64,000 nt of DNA from Capitulum mitella (lineage: Eukaryota; Arthropoda; Thecostraca; Pollicipedomorpha; Pollicipedidae), in contig CP099841.1 in NCBI GenBank assembly GCA_030062745.1, forward strand, positions 25,423,398 to 25,487,397, written 5' to 3'. The notes below the pieces were generated by a model, which was not told where the DNA came from, did no database searches, and saw only the letters and a list, made by a program, of their open reading frames with translations. The translations under genes were made by a program, and so were the position numbers. Below, in pieces: positions 1 to 10,454 of the stretch (positions are counted from its first letter, which is position 1; each line of letters starts with the position of its first letter).

Positions 1-47
1 GCGACGTATCTGTCCATCTTTCTATCTTCTATTTTTAGATTTACTTA

Positions 48-2101
48 GGGGGGACCGGGTCAAATGTAACATGGGGCAATTGTAACAAAAGCTTTAACTT
101 CGAAACTTACAGATGGATAACTACGCTGTAACGCTGGAGGAACTACTGGACATGCGCAGTGAGCTGTTCCTTTTCCTCACGGGGTTTTAGGCCGGTGCGG
201 CGGGTGAATCGATTGTGCTGTTCACAATTGTGTTTTTAGAGTGTGTTGTAACTTTGTTTATTTTTTAATATGATCAGCTCATTCACGTATCTTACTAGAC
301 ACGGATTTAAGAGTTTGTGTGGGGTGGGTGGGGGTACCTGGTTAAAGAATGAGTGCATTAGTTGCCGCCCACGCCGCCTTGTTTTGCGTCATTTTTGTCT
401 CAAAGATGGCGTGGCGTGACAGGGACAATTGTAACATTTTTGCTAGGATCAAATATAACAGTGTTACAGTTGACCCCTATGGCCAGACCATTAAACCTAC
501 ATTTATGTAAAATATCAATGCACTTGGCATAAATGTAACCGCTGGGGGCGGATGCTATGGAAACATGCCCCATCCAATTAATCAACGTGCAATTTTCTCC
601 GCAAATTCAATATCAATATCATTCAAAAATCATACGATATTATTGTCACCAGTCCCTGATATATCTGTTAGGTACTGTTTTGTCAATTTTAATTTTAAGA
701 CGTGGTTACATTCTTGGCGGATAGTGACCGTGGTCAGACCGTAGATGTTTTACCTTCACAGCGGATTAATTAAGATATTTTATTATTTCATTTATTTATT
801 GTTTTATTGATTAAATGATTCTAATTTGACTTCATTTGGATATTTCTGGGGGAAGTATGGGACATTTGTATATAGTTTAATTTGTCCTTCTCTGAATGTT
901 ACATCGAAAATACATTATTATATCCATGCATTGTATGGATATTCAATGTATTCGGGATCGACAAGCCTGGTCCATCGGGGATCGAACAGTCTCGTCCATC
1001 GGGGATCGCCTCGAAGCAGCTCACCCCTGAAGCGATTCGGCCGCTACCCAAGACAGGTCCAAGAAAAAGCAGCAGTGCGGGTCGAAAGCGAAAGGCCGCA
1101 ATTCTGACTGACAGTCCAGAAAAGAAAGCGATAAAGCTAGAAGAGAGTCGAAAGGATTGCAAACAAGCATCGAAGAAGCTCGATCTTGACAAGGACAAGC
1201 ATGAAGAGAAGGAGACGAAGGCTGGTGGGAAGAGAGCTCGGAAGACAGCATGCAGGGAAAGCAGCAGTGATGATGAAGACGTCTTCTGCCTTGTGTACGT
1301 TGAAAGCTTCAAAAACAGCCGATCGAAAGAAATGTGGATCCGGTGCCAAATGTGCGCAATGTGGGCCCACGAGGCGTGTACCGCAATCGAAAAGTATGGG
1401 GCTTACATATGCGAAAACTGTGAATCAGACCCTGAGTAGGCGATGATAGACCGAGCGTCAGAGATATTAGAGGTGTTGTGTTTCCTCGACTTCAGCACAA
1501 ATACTCAAGGCATGTTTTGGACCTCAGAGGTCCCGTTAATGAACTTCTAAGCCCGAGATGGCTGTGATGTTTTATCCAGGAAGAGCTATATGTTTAAGAG
1601 CTTTGTTTTGTTGTGAAATTGCATTTTGTTTGATGAAGCGTCGGTTCTTGACCTGAGAAAGGTAGAGCTGTTTTTTTTTTCATTCAGGAAAAGCTGCTTG
1701 AGTACTTGAGCTTTACGCCGTTGCAAATGGTATTTTTGTATTGGAGCTGTGATTTTAATCCAGCAAAGGCTCAGGATTTAAGAGACAATGTTGTTCAACA
1801 AAGGCTGTTTTCGACAAAAGTGGCATTCACTACACCACAACACCATTCGCTAACATGTTACATTTGACCCTAGGTGCTGTTACAATTTACCCCGTACCTG
1901 GGGTTCATTGTAACAGCTAAAGTGACTTTTTGAAACAGTAATTTCGATACCTTAAAGTCGTTATTTCGGGATCGTTTCATATCCGCTACAAAGTCCAAAT
2001 ATCAGGGTTTGTGGAAACCCGAGAAAATGTTCCCCAACCCGAAATATTTTCGTTCCAGGATCGAAAAGGTAAAAAATGTAACATTTGACCCCGGTCTCCC
2101 C
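48..2101. mobile_element. DNA transposon with inverted ends, pogo-like, internally deleted
   Basis: The left end (48-73) reads GGGGGGACCGGGTCAAATGT and onward. The reverse complement of the right end (ending at 2101) reads GGGGAGACCGGGGTCAAATG and onward, giving inverted repeats of about 26 bp with two mismatches and a one-base gap. Sub-terminal motifs related to TGTAACATTTGACCCC recur inside (near 420-480 and 1855-1910), as expected of transposase-binding repeats. The middle keeps only the C-terminal part of a pogo-like transposase. No DDE catalytic core is visible, so this 2.05-kb copy is probably a non-autonomous deletion derivative. No clear target duplication was found. Its base composition is AT-richer than the surrounding intron. 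Confidence 0.7.
882..1439 (+). pseudogene. Transposase C-terminus with PHD-like zinc finger (pogo/DDE_1 type), remnant
   Basis: The open frame has 185 codons; the recognisable part starts near residue 45 with LTPEAIRPLPKTGPRK, a basic GRKRKAAILTDSPEKK stretch, a Lys/Glu-rich segment and SSSDDED. It ends in a cysteine/histidine cluster: CLVY, then RCQMC, HEAC and CENC. Many arthropod pogo-like DDE_1 transposases end this way, with a CxxC-CxxC-HxxC-CxxC finger after a proline-rich linker. Here the second cysteine of the first pair is tyrosine, so the finger is probably defective. The first 40 or so residues have no match and the helix-turn-helix and DDE domains are missing. It lies inside the inverted-repeat element and is not a host gene. 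Confidence 0.65.
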
Positions 2102-2102
2102 T

Positions 2103-2750
2103 GCATACATTGGGATAAAGGTTATTTTATTTGATAAATAGCAACAAAAAATTTATAAATTTCCTTTGGTCAAAATAAAGTGGGCTAAATCCGCTGAGAA
2201 ACCTGCTTTTGGGGGACGTTAGGCTGTCAGGCCCTCGGCTCGCCCTCCCCCCCAGACATTTACAGGAATCGACGTCCCTGTTTTTATTCCAGTGAATCGT
2301 GTCAGCTGTACACGGTTTGCCAATTTCCATGTGTAGTGCTGGTTTTGAGTCAACCTTTTCTATTGTGTGAAAGTGGGGATCGGGAACCAAAGGCCTCAGG
2401 CGTAACTTTTGGCTCGGTGATTCCTCTGATATGTGTTTGTGAGCAGGAAGCCTTTAAAGGAAATGTTCTATCTTTAACACTTATTTTGAGCTGAGAAAGC
2501 CAAGTTGTAGCCTACAGCCTTAGGAACAAGTTTGTGATGCACGCACTGTCTCAAAAGTCTATATTTACATATGTAGTTTCAAAGCGGTTTTCGGCAACAT
2601 TGCCGCAGTGCCGTTAAGACGCGTCCTATTTTCGGCTGTTGCGTGACGTCACGTGCATTCGCAAGCCAATGGACGCTTGGCAGAAGGTTTGTGCTACGTC
2701 GTACCGATAAATGACTACAGAATGGACCTTTCGAATGATTACATTCTATG
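2103..2750. other. Non-coding intron sequence
   Basis: No gene is seen here. The stretch holds a palindromic CRE with an overlapping E-box at 2643-2655 and a CCAAT box at 2666-2670, listed separately. Short open frames on the minus strand have no recognisable content. Confidence 0.6.
2643..2670. promoter_or_regulatory. CRE with overlapping E-box, and CCAAT box
   Basis: GTGACGTCAC at 2643-2652 is a full palindromic cAMP-response element. It overlaps CACGTG at 2650-2655, and CCAAT follows at 2666-2670. The combination is typical of bZIP/bHLH/NF-Y bound promoters. Function is inferred only from motifs. Confidence 0.35.
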
Positions 2751-2758
2751 CTTCTACG

Positions 2759-2927
2759 CAGGGGCACAGTCAGGATTTTCTTAAGATGGGGGGAGATCAG
2801 TATGAACTAAGGTCATGCGAAAACCGCCTGCTGGCAAGACGGTGTGCAATGGTTTCCACAAAAATGCGGGCTTAAGGGGGGAGGGGAGGGCCGGGCCCTG
2901 GGCCTCCCTGCTTTGGCTGCGCCGATG
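2759..2927. mobile_element. hAT-type MITE, copy 1
   Basis: The 169-bp element starts CAGGGGCACAGTCAGGATTT and ends TTTGGCTGCGCCGATG. It is flanked by imperfect 8-bp duplications, CTTCTACG (2751-2758) and CTTCGACA (2928-2935). It aligns along its length with the copy at 59818-59979, including GAAAACCRCC and GCAATGGTTT motifs and the G-rich tracts. An 8-bp target duplication and CAG-type ends point to the hAT superfamily. It has no coding capacity. Confidence 0.75.
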
Positions 2928-3658
2928 CTTCGACATGTTTTCATCAGAAAAAAGTTAGAAACATAATCGATGACATTTTTCAAACCAACAAATCTGCATC
3001 TGAAAAGCTGATGAATGTAACAGTCCCTTCAAAAGTAGGTCCACCGCCACAATTTCCGCGGACTTGCCGCGTTTCTGAGCATGAGAACGCCAGTGACGGG
3101 GAAGTTTCCGTGCCGATCGCCGGCGCCCCCACGGACGAGCGACATTTAGTCTCCGTTGGCGGCCGCGCCACAAGTAATTCTGCGTCTCCGCAGCCAGTGG
3201 TGGAGCGAGTCCGGATCGCAGATCGGACGAGATACTGGTGCACCGGCTGGGGGGCGCGGCGGCGGGGGGGGCGTCCGGAGAGCTTGCAGTCGAGGGGCGT
3301 GGACTACGGTCAGCCTTGACGAGCGGAAACAGACGGGCCAGCGGTCTGCCAGAGGGGTGGACAGTCGGGCTGTTAGCGTGCCCTTCTCAAGGCCGCGAAG
3401 TGCGAGCTGAATTCCGGCTGACCGTACAGTTTTCACCCCAGCCCTCAGCAGGCACGGTCGACTCGACGCTGTGCGACGCATACAGCAAGAGAGGCGTCGT
3501 TATAGTGGTAACAAAGTTAGCGGTAGTTGCCGATGGACTGACAAAAGAGCGCAGTCTTGGGGTGTCGGGGTGGTTCCTTAATATCCGCCATCACAGCGAC
3601 ATGGTTTCTGAGAAACCCGCTCATCGCCTCATCGCCGAAACGTCCCGCCTCTAACACT

Positions 3659-3734
3659 ATTGGCCGAGCGCGCGTGCCGGGGAACAGGTCTGAACCAGCC
3701 GGCCGGGTCGTGACGTCACGGCCTTTGGCACGTG
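3659..3734. promoter_or_regulatory. Inverted CCAAT, palindromic CRE and E-box cluster
   Basis: ATTGG lies at 3659-3663, GTGACGTCAC at 3710-3719 and CACGTG at 3729-3734. No TATA box or initiator follows at the expected distance. Role inferred from motifs alone. Confidence 0.3.
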
Positions 3735-4491
3735 ACCAGTTGTTCAAGCCACCGTAGGGCGATTTTGTCATGTTCTGCCCCTTATTTTGCCACTGTGTGA
3801 AACCTGCGTGCCTTGCCTACACACCCTGCCGCTGCACAGCTCCATTGCGTGTCATTGTCCGGACGATTTCCGCTGCAGTGTTTCTGGCGCCTCCTTGTCG
3901 TGTCCCGTCGTCACTGCGCCCTGCTACCGTGTCCATCAGCTGGATAGCACTACCGTGGCCGCCAGCGCTTGCTTCTTCTGGGCCCCACATACAGGTCCGG
4001 GCTCCGTATTCTGCCCGTTACACCTACGTTTGCATCTCACGGCCGTTTCCCGCCTTTGCGTCCCGCCACCATGTCCTGCCGGCTGGTCCCCTCCCCGTCC
4101 TGCGGTGTGGACCAGCGCGCCGTTCGAGCCGGTGTGACTGGAGGCTTATCGCCCAGCCTGACAAAGTCCAGGGCCGCGGGAAGACGGTCCGTCGCCGTGC
4201 GTCGCCCCGCCACAGCGAGACCTGACATCACGTCCGGGAGGGAGGTGGCCGGGACCCGGGCCCAGGTGGCCGGGACCCTGATGACGCGTCCGTGACAGGG
4301 TATCCCGGACGCAGGACCAGGGCCGGGGCCGGGCGCCCCGGACGAGGCCCTGGCTTCGTGATAGGGTGTCTGGGGCGCGGGACTGCGCTGGACGTCCGCG
4401 CCTCGCTCGGCCTGCCGTCGGCCGGGCCGGTCCTGGTCCGGCCGCACCGTGAGCGCGCCGCCGCGCTTTTTTCGACGCGGCACGGCGTTGC

Positions 4492-4570
4492 CACGTGACT
4501 TGTTGGCTGCAGGCTTCCCCAGCAAACCCGTTTGGCTTTTTTAAAGCTGCCGGCTTGAGCCGGCTCAGTC
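4492..4570 (+). promoter_or_regulatory. Core-promoter-like module: E-box, TATA-like box, initiator
   Basis: CACGTGAC starts at 4492, TTTTTTAAAG covers 4537-4546 and an arthropod-type initiator TCAGT is at 4565-4569, about 28 bp after the TATA-like box. The surroundings are GC-rich. It could drive a short transcript inside the FOXO intron; no downstream gene is recognised. Confidence 0.3.
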
Positions 4571-6068
4571 TGGCTGGTCCAGACGACAGTTTGCCAGAAC
4601 TATCCACTTCCCACACCCACCAGGGCAGTGGGATATCCGTTCCTGGCAGTGGCGAATATGCAAACCTGCGCCCACCTCGACTTCGCCGAAATGGATTGCT
4701 TTGCCTCCGTTGCCAGGTGCCAAGCGCGGTGGAGGCTGGCCACTGCAGTGATGGGAAGAACAGTGGTCTTCCGTGTATCGCATGGTCGGCGCACGACCGG
4801 CAGCGCGTCCCTTCTCGATCCCACGAGGCATCGTCCGGCAGCAGGAGCTCGCTGACTGCCGTCCTCCTGGCTTTCTGGCGGTCGCGCCATTAACTGATGT
4901 TCACCGTCAGCTGACACCCGCGGCTGGCGCAGAATTCCGGTTCGAAATCTTTCCGTCCCGAGAGTGGCGCGGTCAGGTTTCCAATTTTTGCGGCCATCAC
5001 CGTCTGTTACTACACCTTCGTTTTTTTCTGTACCAGGACAGTCTCTGTCGGAAGCTTCTTGGGATCCGAGCCACCCTGAGCGTTGCGGCTTAGCCGTATA
5101 CGTTTCACAATCCATGATTCCTAGAAGCATCAGTTTATACAGCGGACACAGCGTGCAGGGTTTCGGCATGCTGCCGTTCCCTGTCGCGGGCCGCGATCAC
5201 GACAGAAACACGTGACATTACTCGTGAGACAATCTACAGTTCGGTGCGTCATTTTTACCTCAACAGGTTTAGTTCGTTGACCCGCTACTCACCCAAACAT
5301 GGAAGGCTTGCGCACGCGTGCTCCTTTTTTGCAAATGGATTCTGCGCGGGCTGCGATAATCTCAGGAGCTTTAGGCGACCAGACGCTCCATCGAAAGCGA
5401 GTCAAGGCCCGACGTCTCTTCAGCCGCCGCAGTGCGGTCAGCTTAACATATTTATGTGCGCTGCAGTTGTTATATTGCCGTACTTAACTGGAGTTCAGTA
5501 ACCGATGATATGCAGCCTTTGCTGACGATCTAAGCCGAACTATTCCCGCGATTTCCCCTAGACTGGAGTCAGAACCATTGTGAAGAACGTTCGCAAACAC
5601 TGAGATAGTTGTCGATCAGCTGGCAAACAGACCAACGGCCCTACTAGGACATGAGCAACTTACTACCAGACGAGAACTGTAACAAAGACCAGAGCACAGA
5701 GGACCCTGGTGAGGGCCAGAAGGGAGGCAACCGTACCTTGGATCAGGTCCAGTGTACCGAAGACTGCAACAGTCGCCAGAAGACGGCGACCGTGGCCGAA
5801 TCGGCGGCAGATGACCGCCACACGGCCAGCTGACTGGACCAGCCCAGCGGCGCGTGCTCCGGCCAATGGTCACCCACGTGTGCCTGTTTACGTAAGGAGC
5901 CCGCGCTGTGGTTGCACCGTTTATTTGTGTGCTGATCCGTTTACATTCTCGCCGGAGACGGTGGTCGCGAGTCTTCCAGGGCGCCGGGACCCTCTGCCCC
6001 CCTCGCGGCCGTCGACTGGGACGGACGGGCGGACCAGATTCGGAAAAATGAGGACGGCATTTGGCACG

Positions 6069-6145
6069 CCAATGAGCCTGTCGAGGGAAGTGACGTCAGG
6101 AGAAGCTTTTAAAGAGTCGCAGGTATCACTGCTGCTTTCAGTATG
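6069..6145 (+). promoter_or_regulatory. Core-promoter-like module: CCAAT, CRE, TATA-like box, initiator
   Basis: CCAAT at 6069-6073, TGACGTCA at 6091-6098, CTTTTAAAG at 6106-6114 and the arthropod initiator TCAGT at 6138-6142 stand in the order and spacing of a classical RNA polymerase II promoter. The TATA-like box lies about 32 bp before the initiator A. An ATG follows at once (6143) but opens only a 27-codon frame. It is the best promoter candidate in the long intron; use is not shown. Confidence 0.4.
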
Positions 6146-9100
6146 AACACATGTTTTGTGCTTTATCGCAAGGCTGTGGTAATCTTTTTGGATGATTTCT
6201 CCACTGTATCGGAAGCTCAATGCAAATAGCGGTCCTTCCACTACCGGAACCGTGCTACATTATTTAGGGTTATGTTTTAGGGAAGCACCAAGCGTACAGG
6301 AAATCTGCTTGTTTTTCCGTCAAAAATGAGTGGTTAAAGTATGTTTTTTGTTGTTTCAATTTTGCAAATTTACTCACTTTTCCGTCAACATACTTAAAGT
6401 GGGAAACACGAAGAATGCTCTATTGACACGTCGGTATCAAGAGTCCAACTAAGGAAAATCTCGTTCCTCGTGTTGTATATGCAGACGAAAACAATGAGCG
6501 AAATTAAATTAACATTGTTGAAGTGACGCAACTATGGAAACACACAACTTTCATGCGATGCTTTATACGAAGCCGATTGGAGAAAAACTTGCTTAGATAA
6601 AAAGGCATCCCGTTGGGCTTCAAGTTTTTACTTTCTCCATAATAAAAAAGCAAATAAAACTGCGTGCATTCTGATCCAGGAGTCGGATGCGATGATGCTA
6701 CCTTTATTGTGAGCTTAAGCAAAATGAATGTTCGGTACATAGCTTGGTAGCAGTAAGATGCAATGCATTAGGCATGAGCTTGCATTTTATGAGATGACGA
6801 AAATACCGAATTTTTATGGCATCCGAAAAAAAGAAATAGCGACCTTATTCCGAGGGCGTCACAAACACTCACAGCTCCCCTGTACATTTCCCGTCTGTGG
6901 AGCCTTGAAGCTTTGAGCTTTGCTTCGAAATCAACTCAAGTTTGGTTGTGTTGTGTAAAACGACAACGTAAGGGTATAATATAGCCACAAGGTAGATTTG
7001 ATGAGAGTCTCTAAAATGCATTAGGTCTTGTCAAAGAGAATTTATATTATTTTACGATCAAGAGGCAGATTTCATTTCGTTTTCCAACTGCCTACTGATT
7101 TGTGTTCTTTTCAGTCTGGGCGATTTTAACGTTTTGCTATACAACTGACGCCCAGGGAACTCTCTACCCTGCGACTGCAAGACAAATTTGCTATAACTGG
7201 TTTCTGCTTTTCCATTTCCAGTGGCACATTTCATAGCACGTAAGTTCTCTGCGTTTTACCCGTTTTACCTGGCGGTATTGATTCTCAACTCTGCCAGTGC
7301 CGATTACTTCGTCAGCACTGCCGCCCCTGCAGGTGGTCAGAGCTAGGTAACCAGAAAAAGGTCAGTCCTCTCGACCCCAATTGCTTTTCACCGCGTTTAA
7401 ACAACTGTAAGAGGAGAAAGATGACAAAAATTGTTCCGTTACTGCGGTACGCGTAGTTCGGAGTGTTGTGGCCTTGCCGGACGCCATCTGAGCGGTCTCC
7501 AGCTGTCACACCGGTCCTCCCGCGACGTCTTCCGCTGCCTCGACGAGCGGCAACCGCCCTCACCGCAACCTGTTCCCGCACGTTATATCACGGAGGCGGA
7601 TTTCCAGCGCGTCCGGCCTGGAATGACCCCGTGACACGACGCCGTGCCGGGAAACGCGCCAAGTGATGTCACGGCTGTAGGAGTCGGCCGAGCCTTTCCG
7701 AGAAGTGGCTGCCGCCGCCGTCGGGGGGCCGGCCCTGCCCGCAGCCCCGGCGGCGCCGCCGGAGACCGGTGTCCGCACGGTGCTGCGTGCGGTCTCCGGG
7801 CAGGTTGGCGCAGCGGCCGTGCGGTCTGGGCTCCGGCTACCGTTGACATCAGAGCGGTCGCGGGCGGATGTGGCGCCTGCCGCTACCGGTGCGGGCTCGG
7901 CGCGGTGCGGGCAGAGGCTGCTGCCGTGGCGCCGTTTGGAATGGTCGGCTCCGATTGTCATTGGTTTTGAGCGGCGGGATCACGCGGCAGGCACGTTTGT
8001 CTGTCCGCTTTGGACGTGGGAATAAATAGCTGCACGAAGGGCCTTTCGAGGCGCTATACAACGACGCATTGGCTGTCGTTTTCGCTGTGGGTGGCATTTG
8101 AACAGCCCAAGCGCTATGGCCACACATCTGGCCGGTGCAGGTGACTCTCTGTAATTCCTGCTCCAGGCAACTTTTGCCATGCGGTACGCACGGAAAGTTA
8201 AACCATCGGAAAGCATTCGCATAACTCCAGCCTCAAGATCAGTTGAAACCGGCACGTGCCCAGTTTGAATGGCATCCGTTGGTGAAGGGTAGTTCAAGGA
8301 CTGGTACTTCGACCAAATTATTCGCTTTTTTGTTCTGATAGTTGGAGCAATATTTTTGCGTTTTTGTTTTATTCTTGTTTATCCTTTCAGTCTCGTTAGC
8401 TTCCTTCAGCTGATGAAACATTTCAGGCAATAATTTTATTTTGAAAGCTTCCTTTCACGAGGCGTCACTGACATCAAAATCAACACTCGGTTTGGTGGAT
8501 GGGAGGGGCTCCGTGCACTTTCCCCTCCGTTTTTTCCACAGCTACGGGAAGATGGCTTCCCCAGGTGTACCAGCTGCCAATATCTGTTTTCTCTCCCATT
8601 TGGCAATGTATAGTTTCAAATATTTCTCGGTTATTCGAAGATTTTTGTCATTATGCCCGAAAAAAGTCGTAAGATGTCGGGTTATTTGAGGGAACCAGGC
8701 GGTGGCTCCCGGCGGTCGACACATGACCGTAATGTTTTTGTGGATGCTGATGCTCAAATGTTCAGTTTAAATTCTGATTAAGGTAACACAGTCGTCCGTA
8801 TCAGCCAGATCTCCCTCTCTGTCCTTTCTGATCCAGATTAGAGGAGGGGTGGGCACCGCCTGATTACAACGGTACCGCCCAACTGCTGGGAATGCAGCAC
8901 AGAATACGGCGCTAGGCCTTACCAACGGGTAAGTCTTATTTTGATGCCGGTCGTTCAAGGTGATTGGGATAGAATAATTTTCCGTTGCAAATATGTAGCT
9001 TCTTTGCATTGAATTAAACAAGTTAGGGATCTTACTGCTGCCAGACACAAATGTGGTTAAATCACTACACAGCAGTTGCAGTGATTAAAAACTCTGATGT

Positions 9101-9630
9101 TTGTGGGAGGTAAAATTTTTGCGGCGCGAAGTGCCATTTATCGATCTGTTGCAAGATTTTATCCAATGGATTCGAAGCTAGTGTAACGGTTGGTTCGGGC
9201 CGGGTCGGCCGCTCAGTTTCATTTTCTGTTAGTCGAAGCAAGGGCCTCTTAACACAGGCAAAAAGCCTTTCGTTCCGGCGGGCGATAACGTGGACCTGAT
9301 GGTTTGTGCGGACGCACGGAGTGGCGTCATGGCGCGTGGACGATTCGGACAGTTTTTGTAAATCCTGGAGTTGGGCTGGCTCAGGCGTCATCCGTCCGTG
9401 GAATTTCCTGGAAATTACCGAATTTTGGTTTAAGGTCATTGGTTAAAACAACTGCGTTGCTAATATTTCCCGAACTGTGATGTATTAACCTAAAACGCAC
9501 ATCTTTCAAAGGTGACCTAACGATGGCAATCCGTCGGACTCCATTTGTGCGTTTGGACCTGAATCGAATGTTCCCATTTGTTTTGCGGCCTCTTCATACC
9601 GTGCTGAGCATATTGTCATATTGTCATATT

Positions 9631-9659
9631 GAGTCATATTCTGCTGAGCAATATGACTC
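9631..9659. repeat. Short perfect hairpin with neighbouring direct repeats
   Basis: GAGTCATATT at 9631-9640 and its exact inverse AATATGACTC at 9650-9659 flank a 9-nt loop. CATATTGT is repeated just upstream, and GCTGAGCA occurs at 9603-9610 and again at 9643-9650. Confidence 0.7.
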
Positions 9660-10427
9660 CGAATGCGGGAACGTAAAGACGCTGAAAGGCCCAAGCTATC
9701 CGTAGTAAACACTATCTTTGCTCTCGACGCCAAGGATGTCTATCGCTCGTCCCTTTTTGCTGAATGCATCTCGCGTTTGTCCGAAGACCCATGACTGCAT
9801 TCTCCATTTTTGTGCTTACATCCAGAGAGCCGCCTGCATAGTGTAATTCGGCCTCTAGACTAACTCGTACTGTGGCTTCGCTCGTAAAAGTCCAGGGGAG
9901 AAAAGAGGAGGGAGTCGGAAGTGCATTACAACGGAAGCAACGGAAGTGCATTACATTTGCGAGGAGATTGTCGACTGTGTAAGCCGGCATAAGCCCAATG
10001 ACATTGTTATGGAGATATGACCAAAAGATAAACATGGTAATACGTCAAACATCGTGAGTCATGTAAGGACTGAACGTACATGAAATGCACGTGAATCGGT
10101 GTACCGTTAGGTGTCGCGGGTACATTGCATCGACTGCCTGAACCAAGATTCTCGTTATTCCAAACCCAGTGCCCGAAAATTCACGCCTCGAAATCGGGAC
10201 TCAGAGGCGGAACGGCAACAGGAAATCATCGCGCCATGCGAGATGTACTGCTTATGCCGCAAAAGTTCTCCCGCTTTGAAACTGGCGGAGTCTGTTTTTT
10301 TTTCTTGAGTGGGAGGGAGCAGGCCTCCAGGTTAACGGCGTTGCTCGAGGTGCGATTTCGTTCCCCGCGGCCGGGGGTGGTCGGATGGCCGGCTGCGGGG
10401 GGCGTCCGGCGTACTTTGCAGACTATG

Positions 10428-10454
10428 ATTGGACCAGTACGGACGTGACGTCAC
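10428..10454. promoter_or_regulatory. Inverted CCAAT box and palindromic CRE
   Basis: ATTGG at 10428-10432 is followed 12 bp later by GTGACGTCAC at 10445-10454. No TATA box is evident downstream. Confidence 0.3.

Noticed and set aside
4940-4965. GGTTCGAAATC resembling a tRNA B box
   Set aside because: No T-stem pairing around it and no A box or acceptor stem at the right distance. Similar words near 18562 and 45279 fail the same way.
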